Shown piece after piece: positions 1 to 6,394 of a stretch of 6,931 nucleotides of DNA. A program made the position numbers and the translations under genes. Position 1 is the stretch's first letter, and every line of letters begins with the position of its first letter. Location of the stretch: assembly GCA_905193995.1 (NCBI GenBank), contig CAJJQT010000107.1, positions 1-6,931 of the forward strand. Direction: 5' to 3'. The notes beneath the pieces are model-generated. The model had not been told where the DNA came from, searched no databases, and was given only the letters and a program-made list of their open reading frames with translations. Origin of the DNA: an uncultured Porphyromonadaceae bacterium (GTDB taxonomy: Bacteria; Bacteroidota; Bacteroidia; Bacteroidales; Muribaculaceae).

Positions 1-113
1 GCGGATATTTGCCGTGAACATTTGCCCGGCCGCGGGCGTTTCCACAAATGGAGGCTGAGGCCCTCCGATGATAAAATCCGTCATAATACTGTTTAATCTA
101 TAATGTAATAGTT
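1..113. other. unresolved gene edge at window start
   Basis: Two mutually exclusive readings share the same codon phase. On the + strand, bases 1-96 are open for 31 codons and end in TAA at 94-96. That would be the tail of an upstream gene 17 bp before the cupin start, which fits an operon, but the peptide is unusually rich in Arg, His and Lys. On the minus strand, an ATG at 84-82 opens 28 codons to the window edge (MTDFIIGGPQPPFVETPAAG...), a more natural-looking N-terminus. It would, however, leave only 29 bp between two divergent starts, too little for two promoters. Neither peptide is recognised. Bases 85-113 are AT-rich with no convincing TAnnTTTG box. Confidence 0.3.
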
Positions 114-449
114 ATGCTCGAAACTGGATATAAGTTCGGCGAGGTTCATGTCCTCGCCCCGCAGGTTGAGGCTGCGGCCGACAAGGTACAATTCAAAAAC
201 GTGTTCGGAAACGCCAACGGCGGCGTGTCTGTCCTGGCCTTTAAGGCCGGCCAGATGCTGACCGAGCATCTCGCACCTGCCGAGGTGATGGTCTACGTCG
301 TCGAAGGAGAGGTCGAGTTCACCATGATCGATACCCCGCATTCGCTGCGCAAGGGCGAATTCATGCTCATGGGCGAGGGTGTGCCTCACAGCGTCCTTGC
401 CAAGGCCGACTCCAAAGTCATGCTCGTGAAGGTGAAATCAGACAAATAA
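114..449 (+). CDS. small single-domain cupin protein
   Basis: This 111-residue protein has the size and pattern of a one-domain cupin beta-barrel. The first cupin motif lies at about residues 46-65, with G46, H52, E57 and G65 ([12 protein letters not shown], then YVVEGEVEF). The second is at about 81-94, with G81, P91 and H92 ([15 protein letters not shown]). The usual HxH pair of motif 1 reads H52-L-A54 here, so the second metal-binding histidine is missing. Metal binding is therefore uncertain, and a binding or sensory role is as likely as catalysis. There is no signal peptide, so it should be cytoplasmic. The ATG at 114 follows an AT-rich stretch. The rubredoxin starts 52 bp downstream on the same strand, so the two may be co-transcribed. 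The substrate cannot be told from sequence. Confidence 0.88.
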   Translation: MLETGYKFGEVHVLAPQVEAAADKVQFKNVFGNANGGVSVLAFKAGQMLTEHLAPAEVMVYVVEGEVEFTMIDTPHSLRKGEFMLMGEGVPHSVLAKADSKVMLVKVKSDK

Positions 450-501
450 ATTCATACCGGACTACATAACTCAGATTATTAACAAATTAATTACTGCGAC
501 C

Positions 502-672
502 ATGGATAAAGACAAAAAATATGTATGCGAGGTATGCGGCTGGGTTTATGACCCTGAAGTAGGCGATCCCGAAGGAGGCATAGCTCCCGGCACTGCATTC
601 GACGATCTGCCTGACGATTGGGTATGCCCCGTCTGCGGCGTAGGCAAGGACCAGTTCGAGCCCGAGCAGTAA
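502..672 (+). CDS. rubredoxin
   Basis: A 56-residue protein of standard rubredoxin length, running from ATG at 502 to TAA at 670-672. Both iron-binding knuckles are complete: C9-x-x-C12-G followed by WVYDP, and C42-P-x-C45-G followed by VGKDQF. The usual conserved aromatic core residues W14, Y16, W40 and F52 are present. The four cysteines hold a single iron atom, and the family carries out one-electron transfer in the cytoplasm, in anaerobes often to oxygen- or peroxide-detoxifying partners such as rubrerythrin. No such partner lies in this window. It is downstream of the cupin gene (52-bp gap without an obvious promoter) and converges on the beta-lactamase gene with only 15 bp between stop codons. 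Confidence is very high from the motifs alone. Confidence 0.97.
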   Translation: MDKDKKYVCEVCGWVYDPEVGDPEGGIAPGTAFDDLPDDWVCPVCGVGKDQFEPEQ

Positions 673-687
673 CCCGTGCCCGCGCCT

Positions 688-1635
688 TTATTTGCGGCTA
701 AGAACGGCGTACACGGCGGCGGAGATCCGCGCTATGGCCCGGGCGGCTTCTTTTTCATCGCCCCGGAAATCCTTGACGAATACCGCCAGGGCATAGCTTC
801 TGCCGCCCGGGAGGGTGATATAGGCCACATCGTTGTGGGCTACAAGCTCTCCGTCGCCGTTGATGTAGCCTGACCCGGTCTTGTGACCGACCGTCACACC
901 CTCGATGCCGGCCAGCGGCGCCGCGATGCGGTCGGCGCCGGTGCGGCATTCGCGCAGCGTTTCGGCTATAAAGGCTTGCTTGTCAGCGCTGACGAGGCTA
1001 TCGGTGTAGAGACGGTTGATCAGTACGGCTGCGCCCGAGGGCGACGTCGTATTGGCGTATGCGCGGTCGTGGTCGGCCGACATTTCTGCCTCCGAATAGG
1101 CTATTTGGAAGCTCTCGCGCGGTATGATCGTAGCTGTTACGCTGTCGGTCTGTCTGACTCCGACCAACCGTCCGAACATCAGGTTGCTGGCGTTGTTGTC
1201 GCTCTGCGCGAGCGTGTAGCGCAGCAGTTCGCGCACCGTGACACTGAACTCGTCGCCGCCGTGCTCCTTCAGCATCGGACTCCAGGTGTCGGGGTCGAGG
1301 TCGGCGCGGCGCACGGTCACCGCCGTGTCGAGGCTGATGCCGCGAAGGTCGAAGTCGCGGCATACGGCCAGGGCCTGATGCAGCTTGAACACGCTCATCA
1401 TCGGGTATTCGTTGTAGTCGTTGACCGCGACGGTGTCGCCTTCTCCGGTGATCACGGCCACGCCGATCTCGCCGGGATATTCTTCGACTATCGCCGCCAG
1501 TGTGTCGGCGAGCCGATCAAGATCGCAGGCCGGGGCGGCGCCCTCCTGTTTATGACACCCGGTCCATACTGTCAGCCCGATCACAGCTACGAGACAGAGC
1601 AGTATCTCCCCGGGGCTTTTGTCTAATCTCATCAT
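688..1635 (-). CDS. bla: class A beta-lactamase, probable lipoprotein
   Basis: A 315-residue serine beta-lactamase that hydrolyses beta-lactams in the periplasm. All class A landmarks are present: active-site S81-V-F-K84 (Ambler S70xxK73), S145-D-N147 (SDN loop), E182 in SEAEMSADH (equivalent to E166) and K252-T-G-S255 (KTG). The omega-loop segment, then RAYANTTSP, resembles the CfxA/CepA/PER branch found in Bacteroidetes more than TEM. By that alignment the Ambler-170 position is Ser rather than Asn. The N-terminus has a hydrophobic segment ending VWTGC27, a plausible though imperfect lipobox (Trp at -3), so a membrane-anchored lipoprotein is likely. The start is ATG at 1635-1633, or the adjacent ATG at 1632. 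An in-frame TTG further upstream (1668-1666) lies inside the -7 box and cannot be the start. The exact substrate range cannot be read from sequence. Confidence 0.95.
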   Translation of the reverse strand: MMRLDKSPGEILLCLVAVIGLTVWTGCHKQEGAAPACDLDRLADTLAAIVEEYPGEIGVAVITGEGDTVAVNDYNEYPMMSVFKLHQALAVCRDFDLRGISLDTAVTVRRADLDPDTWSPMLKEHGGDEFSVTVRELLRYTLAQSDNNASNLMFGRLVGVRQTDSVTATIIPRESFQIAYSEAEMSADHDRAYANTTSPSGAAVLINRLYTDSLVSADKQAFIAETLRECRTGADRIAAPLAGIEGVTVGHKTGSGYINGDGELVAHNDVAYITLPGGRSYALAVFVKDFRGDEKEAARAIARISAAVYAVLSRK

Positions 1636-1665
1636 GACTATGCGGTTCGGAAATTTAACTTGCGG

Positions 1666-1692
1666 CAAAGTTAATCATTTCTCGGCGAACAA
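1666..1692 (-). promoter_or_regulatory. Bacteroidetes-type promoter of the beta-lactamase gene
   Basis: On the minus strand TAACTTTG (1673-1666) matches the Bacteroidetes -7 consensus TAnnTTTG exactly. It leaves 30 bp to the ATG at 1635. A possible -33 TTG lies at 1692-1690 with a 16-bp spacer, which is shorter than usual, so the -33 part is weak. Confidence 0.7.
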
Positions 1693-1739
1693 TCCGCGGT
1701 GTTTCGCGATTGTTTATATTGAATTGTAAGAAACACACT

Positions 1740-3178
1740 ATGGACCGAAACACGATATATCGGAAATTTTCAGAGTGGGTGGCCCGGCAGCCCGATGCGC
1801 CCGCTGTGATCTGCACCGGCCGCACGGCCTCTTACAGCGAGCTTGATGCGATGGCCGATGCGGTCATGTCGAAATTCTATGCCGGCCGCCACGCATTTAT
1901 CGGCATCGTCATGAGTCACGGCATCGAGATGATAGCGGCCATGCTTGCCGTGCTGAAAAGCGGTGCCGCCTACGTCCCCGCCGAGCCGTCCCTGCCGCAG
2001 GAGCGTATCGACTACATGATGCGTACCGCCGGTGTCGGGCTCGTCATCACCGATGATTACTGCCGCGACCTGCTGCCACCCGAACACGTGATGCCCGACC
2101 GCTCCCGCGCCGACGGCATCGCCTACGTGCTCTACACATCGGGCACCACCGGGCGCCCCAAGGGCGTGGTGGTTGAGAATCACAGCGTCGTCAACTACGC
2201 CGAAGCTTTCGAAGCCGAATTCAATGTGGCGCCGGGCGACGTGATGCTCCAGTACTCGGTTTGCTCGTTCGATATTTTCGTCGAGGAAGTATTCACGACC
2301 CTCCTCAACGGCGCCGCACTGGCCGTCCCTTCGAAAAAGGTGCGCGACGGCAGCCTGGCCGACCTGATGGACTTCTGCGAGCGCCACGGCGTGACCGAAA
2401 TCAGCGGCTTCCCTTACCTACTCGCCGACATGAACCGCAGCCGATGCTATCCCTCGCGTCTGCGGCTGCTAATCAGCGGCGGCGACGTCATCCGCGCGGC
2501 ATATATCTCCTGGCTCAAGGACCGCAGCTTCGTCATCTACAACACCTACGGCCCGAGCGAGACCACGGTTTGCGCCACATATTTCCGCGTCGACATCGCC
2601 GAACCGACGACGGCACTTTCCCCGTCGGCAAAGCCGTCCGCGGAGCGGAAGTCCGGATTCTCGACGACAGCCTGAATGAAGTCGCCGACGGTACCGAGGG
2701 CGAAATCTGCATTCTCGGCCGCGGCGTCAGCCGCGGCTACCTCGGCAATCCGCCCGAACAGGCCAATTTCGTGACTGCCCCCGACGGCCGCCGCATGTAC
2801 CGCAGCGGCGACCTCGGCTACCGCCTCCCCGACGGCAATATAGCCTTCCTCCGGCCCAAGGACCGCCAGGTGATGATCCTGGGGCGCCGCGTCGAGCCCG
2901 AGGAGGTCGAGAACGTGCTCAACGAGTCGCCATGCGTCGAACGCGGCGTGGTCCGCGCGTTCACCGACGAGCAGGGGCTGGCCTATCTTACCGCCTATTT
3001 CGTGCCGTCGCACAAGAACTGTCAGCTGACCCGCATCCGACGGTTCCTCACTGACCGGCTGCCCGACTTCATGGTGCCCGAATTCTTCGTGAAAATGGAC
3101 GAGATTCCCCTCACCCGGCGCGGAAAGGTCAACGACCGTGCCCTCCCGGTTGTTATGAAAGAGGGTACTTCCGAATAA
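1740..3178 (+). pseudogene. stand-alone amino-acid adenylation enzyme (AMP-binding), frameshifted
   Basis: Read across one -1 shift, this is an about 479-residue NRPS-type adenylation protein with no carrier or condensation domain. Family members activate an amino or other carboxylic acid with ATP as an acyl-adenylate, and usually pass it to a phosphopantetheine thiol. The first frame (ATG 1740 to stop at 2675, 311 codons) carries A3 LYTSGTTGRPKG (131-142) and A5 NTYGPSETT (268-276). The second frame continues from about 2606 to TAA at 3178, with A7 YRSGDLGY, A8 KDRQVMILGRRVEPEEVE and A10 PLTRRGKVND, including the catalytic Lys. Asp at FD178 suggests an alpha-amino-acid substrate. The start is ATG 1740; a TTG at 1710 is unlikely. 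The esterase starts 13 bp downstream. Everything except the frame is intact, so this is a recent mutation or a sequence error rather than an old relic. DltA-like ligase is an alternative label. Confidence 0.88.
2604..2612 (+). other. -1 frameshift point in the adenylation gene
   Basis: In the upstream frame P289 is the CCG at 2604-2606, after which the reading becomes TTALSPSAKP and soon stops. In the frame one base back, GAC GAC GGC from 2606 gives DDGTFPVGKAV, the usual stretch between motifs A5 and A7. One missing base around CCGACGACGG explains it. No A- or T-rich slippery heptamer and no long homopolymer is present here. Confidence 0.85.
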
Positions 3179-3191
3179 CCCGCACACTACC

Positions 3192-3854
3192 ATGCAGACC
3201 TTCTCTATCGATAATCTTCAGATCACGGCAGTCGCAGGCCCGACCGACCGCATCTGCTACCTGCTCTATCCGTTTGCCACTCTTCACGACTGGCTTGCCG
3301 CAGAGGCGCCGAAATTCGGCGTGGCTGTCGCCGTCATCACACGGATGGACTGGGACGACGACCTCACGCCCTGGCCGGCCAAAGGACAGCCCCCGGGCTG
3401 TCCTGACTTTCAGGGCCGTGCGGCCGGCTTCCTGGCCAAGCTGCAGACCGACGTCCTCCCGGCCGTGGAGAAGCGCCTCGGCATCGCCCCCGGCGCCGAA
3501 CGCACCCTTGCGGGTGTCTCCCTTTCGGGTCTTTTCACCCTGTGGCAGTGGATGCTCTGCGACACGTTCGCCAACATCATCAGCCTGTCGGGCTCGTTCT
3601 GGTACGAAGGCTTCGCCGCCTGGATCGAGTCGCATCCCGTCCCGAAAAAGACCGGCCGGGCATACTTCCTGCTCGGCAATCAGGAAGCGCACACCAAAGT
3701 CAAGGCATTTCAGCCCGTGCAGACCGACACCGAGGCCATCGTCGCCTCCCTGCGCCGCCAGGGCATCGCAGTCGACTTCGAGCTCGTCCCCGGCAACCAC
3801 TACCAGTACGGCGAGCAGCGCCTCACCCGCGCCTTCACCCGCATGTTCGGGTGA
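3192..3854 (+). CDS. alpha/beta-hydrolase, Fes/IroE-like putative esterase
   Basis: A 220-residue protein with the layout of the putative-esterase family that includes enterochelin esterases. The nucleophile elbow is G108-V-S110-L-S-G-L, with the final Gly of GxSxG replaced by Ser but followed by Gly. H203 in PGNHYQYG is the expected catalytic histidine. E165 in LLGNQEAHTK is a candidate acid. SLSGSFWYEG (131-140) is a typical segment after the elbow in this family. There is no signal peptide, so it is probably cytoplasmic. The ATG at 3192 lies 13 bp after the adenylation gene, with no promoter between, so the two should be co-transcribed. It may release or proofread a product of that enzyme, but this is inference from position. 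The repeat element begins 5 bp after the stop. Confidence 0.85.
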   Translation: MQTFSIDNLQITAVAGPTDRICYLLYPFATLHDWLAAEAPKFGVAVAVITRMDWDDDLTPWPAKGQPPGCPDFQGRAAGFLAKLQTDVLPAVEKRLGIAPGAERTLAGVSLSGLFTLWQWMLCDTFANIISLSGSFWYEGFAAWIESHPVPKKTGRAYFLLGNQEAHTKVKAFQPVQTDTEAIVASLRRQGIAVDFELVPGNHYQYGEQRLTRAFTRMFG

Positions 3855-3858
3855 AGAA

Positions 3859-3884
3859 CCTGGAAAGCAGGATTTTAGCCTGCG
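3859..3884 (+). repeat. repeat unit 1, rightward
   Basis: Starts CCTGGAAAGCAGG and ends AGCCTGCG. The inner stem is GCAGG/CCTGC (5 bp) around a 7-base loop, making it the most diverged of the three units. It begins 5 bp after the esterase stop. Confidence 0.75.
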
Positions 3885-3899
3885 TGTTGCGAAGCTTCA

Positions 3900-3924
3900 T
3901 GGAAAGCAGGCTTTCTAGCCTGCG
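3900..3924 (+). repeat. repeat unit 2, rightward
   Basis: GCAGGCT (3906-3912), loop TTCT, AGCCTGC (3917-3923): a perfect 7-bp stem with a 4-base loop. It lies 39 bp downstream of unit 1 in the same orientation. Confidence 0.8.
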
Positions 3925-3964
3925 CGTTACTGATAGCGAGGTAATTACTCCCGCAATTAGCTGC

Positions 3965-3991
3965 CGCAGGCTAAAAAGCCTGCTCTCCAGG
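3965..3991 (-). repeat. repeat unit 3, leftward
   Basis: GCAGGCT (3966-3972), loop AAAA, AGCCTGC (3977-3983): a perfect 7-bp stem. Read on the minus strand it begins CCTGGAGAGCAGG, matching the start of unit 1 with one change. It abuts a run of seven G (3990-3996) and supplies the stop codon of the adjacent gene relic. Confidence 0.8.
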
Positions 3992-4135
3992 GGGGGCGTA
4001 GTGCTGGTAGAGGAAGTCGTTGTAGGGGAAGCGTGTGAGGTGGATTTCGCGGGCTTTTTCGTAGATGATCTGCTTGAGCTCGTCGATGTTGAGTCTCGGA
4101 TCGATATTGTAGACATATTTGCGGCTTATGTGTGT
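3971..4135 (-). pseudogene. 3' remnant of an unrecognised protein gene
   Basis: On the minus strand this stretch is open for 54 codons and has no start codon; a TGA lies just upstream at 4138-4136. The peptide looks genuinely coding: KYVYNIDPRLNIDELKQIIY, then EKAREIHLTRFPYNDFLYQH and YAPPGEQAF. Its third codon positions are strongly biased to C, as in the intact genes nearby. The last codons (GEQAF, stop TAG at 3973-3971) are read from repeat unit 3, so the original C-terminus was probably replaced or lost when that element arrived. It is the tail of a larger gene whose 5' part is missing. The family is not recognised; the middle would form an amphipathic helix. The + strand reading of the same bases is a low-complexity shadow. 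Confidence 0.55.
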
Positions 4136-4198
4136 TCAGATGTTTGTTAATCAGCTATATGGTGAAAGCCGTGTAGACAAATGTCATCGCTTTGTGTA
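4136..4198. other. intergenic stretch with no gene seen
   Basis: AT-richer bases between the gene relic and the receptor promoter. No open frame of note, no hairpin with a T-tract and no recognisable RNA gene was seen on either strand. Confidence 0.5.
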
Positions 4199-4229
4199 TT
4201 GATTTGCGCATGATTTCACAGTAATTTTG
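4199..4229 (+). promoter_or_regulatory. Bacteroidetes-type promoter of the TonB-dependent receptor
   Basis: TAATTTTG at 4222-4229 matches the TAnnTTTG -7 consensus exactly, and a -33 TTG lies at 4199-4201 with a 20-bp spacer, close to the expected distance. The ATG at 4251 lies 21 bp after the box. The in-frame TTG at 4227 falls inside the box, which rules it out as the start. Confidence 0.8.
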
Positions 4230-4250
4230 CATCAAAAAATCATTGGAATT

Positions 4251-6371
4251 ATGTTTAGAAGAATATGTGTCGGACTCATAAGCCTTTTTGCCTTCACGGC
4301 GAATCTTGGTGCGCAGGAAGCGTCCACCAAAAGCAGCACATCGGATAGTGATACCACGATGCTTAATGAAATTGTGGTGACGGATAAGAAAGTACAGGTC
4401 CGTCACGATGGAATGAACTTTATCGTCTCAAATATTCAGGGTAGCACCCTGGCCGACGCAGGATCGATGCTCGACATGATGGCCTGGGTGCCCGGGCTGT
4501 CGCTTGATGCTGCCGATAATATCCGCGTCTTCGGTATATCGGGCAGTCCGCTTGTGTACATCAACGGCGTAAAGGTCACGGATATGAAGAAGCTGACGTC
4601 GCTTCCGTCGAATATGGTCAAAAAAATAGAAGTCATACGTGCCCCCGGAGCCGAGTATCCGGCGGGCACAGGTTCGGTATTGCGGATCACTACGGCCGTA
4701 CCGCTTAAGGATATCGTCAACGGAACCCTTGTGGAGCGGGCCAACCAACGTCACAGATACAGCAACAGCATTACCACAAGCGCGTTCGGTTCTTTCGGAA
4801 AATTCGATTTTCTTGCATCCGCAGGTTATAACATCGGAAACATCAGGCAGTCATCGACCGCCACTGAATCAATTTTTGCGAAAGACGGTTCGCTGCTGCG
4901 CGATGTAAGCACATTTCAGAAAGACCTGGTGCATACGTCGCGCTGGACGTGGCTCGCCGGCGCTACATATCATCCGTCGGAAAATGATGAAATATCGATC
5001 GAGTATTCAGGCAATACAGCCTCGCGGAGCAGGGATTTCGTAAGTGAGCTTACGACCGTCGCCGCAGGAAGCATTGCCGACCTTACTCATTATGATTCAA
5101 GGAACAGTTCGGCGCCTGTCAACAATACTCTTCTGGCTAATTATGCCCATGAGTTTGCCCGGTCAAGGCTGAATATAGCCGCAACGTACAATCACAAGCG
5201 GTCCGACAACAATGAAGGCATATACCTTATGCCTGAAAATATACTCAGCGAAACAAACCTTGACCGGACATCATATAGCATGTGGACACTGCAGGGCGAC
5301 TATTCGTGGAAGTTCTTGAAAAAAGACCGTCAGAGTATCGGACTTTACGGAGGAAGGGCGGATAATAAATCGAATGCCGACTATACCTCGATGGGTCGGC
5401 AAGACGTCAGCGGATCTGTGTCGTGGGGCGAATTTTATTATTCGTCGTACTGGGAGTTCAGCGGCTACGGCATAACGCCCGGCGTCCGGGTCAGATATGA
5501 ACGCCAGGATAGCAAATCGCTTATAGATGGGAACGCCTCGTCGTTTGGCAAGACGTACTTCAACGTGGTGCCGCAGCTGTCTATATATCACCGTTTCAGC
5601 AAAAAGCTGGCAATGAATCTATATTATAAATACGGCTACTCGCTGCCAAGTTTTTCCGAGTTAAGCCCTGCCGTCACGCTTTCTGACCTCATTTATTACC
5701 GCACGGGCAACCCGGATCTGAAAGTACCGCGCCGCCACAATGTCGCGCTGGTGTTCAATCTTCCGGCATTCAATATTGTTGCCGAATATACGTCGCTGCG
5801 CAACAAGATTGTAGAAATCACCACACCGGTCGAGAATTCCGAATATTTCATAGAGAGGCCGGTGAATATGGCCGGCAACTATTATCTGACATTAACCGCG
5901 AGCTACAGTCTTAACGCTGCCAATAAGTTCCGGCTGTATGCCAGCGCGCTTGTGCGAAGGACGCACACCGAATACTATTATCTTGACCGAATACAGAAAA
6001 AGAACAAGTTCTTCACCATGCTGTCGCTGAATGCTGATTACAGCATACTGCACAATCTTGGCGTCTTCGCCGCCGTGAATTATGCTTCGCCACAGTTGGT
6101 CGACAACATGGACGTAGGGCATACCTGCGACATATCTTTCGGTGGTAACCTCAGACTACTGCAGTCACGGCTTTCACTGCGCCTTGCCGTGAACGATATC
6201 CTGGCCCGCTCGGTTACTCCTTACTGGTCGGCCTCCTCGCCGAATCTGTCCCGCACCCGCCGGAACCGCTACGATACCCGCGGCGTGACTCTGACCGTGA
6301 CATACCGTTTCACGCTTGCCAAAAAGAAATACTACGAACTCGACAACGCGGATGATTACGACCGAATGTGA
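4251..6371 (+). CDS. TonB-dependent outer-membrane receptor, beta-barrel family
   Basis: A 706-residue outer-membrane protein. It has a clear signal peptide (MFRRICVGLISLFAFTANLGA, cleavage near residue 21/22) and a TonB-box-like NEIVVTDKK from residue 39. The plug domain follows to about 152, with SMLDMMAWVPGLSL, PLVYINGVKV and KKIEVIRAPGAEYPAGTGSV. A long barrel of alternating aromatic and polar strands runs to VTLTVTYRFTL. The pattern fits the Bacteroidetes 'outer membrane beta-barrel family' (PF14905-like) rather than a SusC protein. No SusD partner is next to it, and there is no N-terminal carboxypeptidase-like domain, so it is shorter than many relatives. A charged tail (KKKYYELDNADDYDRM) follows the last strand. 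It should import a ligand using TonB energy; the ligand is unknown. It has its own promoter, so it need not belong with the esterase pair. Confidence 0.92.
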   Translation: MFRRICVGLISLFAFTANLGAQEASTKSSTSDSDTTMLNEIVVTDKKVQVRHDGMNFIVSNIQGSTLADAGSMLDMMAWVPGLSLDAADNIRVFGISGSPLVYINGVKVTDMKKLTSLPSNMVKKIEVIRAPGAEYPAGTGSVLRITTAVPLKDIVNGTLVERANQRHRYSNSITTSAFGSFGKFDFLASAGYNIGNIRQSSTATESIFAKDGSLLRDVSTFQKDLVHTSRWTWLAGATYHPSENDEISIEYSGNTASRSRDFVSELTTVAAGSIADLTHYDSRNSSAPVNNTLLANYAHEFARSRLNIAATYNHKRSDNNEGIYLMPENILSETNLDRTSYSMWTLQGDYSWKFLKKDRQSIGLYGGRADNKSNADYTSMGRQDVSGSVSWGEFYYSSYWEFSGYGITPGVRVRYERQDSKSLIDGNASSFGKTYFNVVPQLSIYHRFSKKLAMNLYYKYGYSLPSFSELSPAVTLSDLIYYRTGNPDLKVPRRHNVALVFNLPAFNIVAEYTSLRNKIVEITTPVENSEYFIERPVNMAGNYYLTLTASYSLNAANKFRLYASALVRRTHTEYYYLDRIQKKNKFFTMLSLNADYSILHNLGVFAAVNYASPQLVDNMDVGHTCDISFGGNLRLLQSRLSLRLAVNDILARSVTPYWSASSPNLSRTRRNRYDTRGVTLTVTYRFTLAKKKYYELDNADDYDRM

Positions 6372-6382
6372 TTTTTTTTTCG

Positions 6383-6390
6383 TAACTTTG
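6383..6390 (+). promoter_or_regulatory. -7 promoter box of the last gene
   Basis: TAACTTTG matches TAnnTTTG exactly and lies 12 bp after the receptor stop, behind nine T residues (6372-6380). No clear -33 TTG is seen at the expected distance. The T run has no stable hairpin before it, so I do not call it a terminator. Confidence 0.65.
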
Positions 6391-6394
6391 CAGC

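Larger units (their letters stand above)
3859..3991. repeat. three-unit palindromic repeat element with inverted ends
   Basis: A 133-bp intergenic element with three copies of an about 25-bp unit of the form TGGAAAGCAGG, T-rich loop, AGCCTGCG. Units 1 (3859-3884) and 2 (3900-3924) point right; unit 3 (3965-3991) points left. The outer units therefore form terminal inverted repeats, alike at about 24 of 27 positions. Each unit is itself a hairpin. The spacer 3931-3964 has a further weak dyad, TAATT/AATTA. No protein is encoded by the element. It resembles REP/BIME-like or MITE-like elements in form, but I cannot assign a known family. It lacks a T-tract after the stems, so it is not a standard terminator. 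Confidence 0.8.

Noticed and set aside
84..91. TAATACTG as a promoter box for the cupin gene
   Set aside because: Matches only four of the six fixed positions of TAnnTTTG.
883..1626. 247-codon + strand frame opposite the beta-lactamase
   Set aside because: Complement shadow of a gene with all class A motifs; no recognisable domain of its own.
2546..3193. Minus-strand frame opposite the adenylation gene
   Set aside because: Rich in His, Val, Ala and Glu, as expected for the antisense of a GC-rich gene, with no motif.
3153..3800. Minus-strand frame opposite the esterase
   Set aside because: Antisense shadow; the + strand carries the nucleophile elbow and catalytic His.
3966..3983. Repeat hairpin as an intrinsic terminator
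   Set aside because: The 7-bp stem is not followed by a T-tract on either strand.
3859..3991. CRISPR array
   Set aside because: Only three units, in mixed orientation, with unequal spacers and no cas gene.
3835..4116. Minus-strand frame with a Ser/Thr-rich peptide
   Set aside because: Low-complexity composition typical of a shifted frame; the adjacent frame ending at 3971 has the natural protein composition.
3542..4150. Long + strand open frame overlapping the esterase and the repeat element
   Set aside because: Its first half is an out-of-frame shadow of the esterase, rich in Arg, His and Pro; the rest reads through the repeat units and the complement of the gene relic.
6372..6380. Nine-T run as a terminator for the receptor
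   Set aside because: No stable stem-loop precedes it; it lies just upstream of a promoter box instead.
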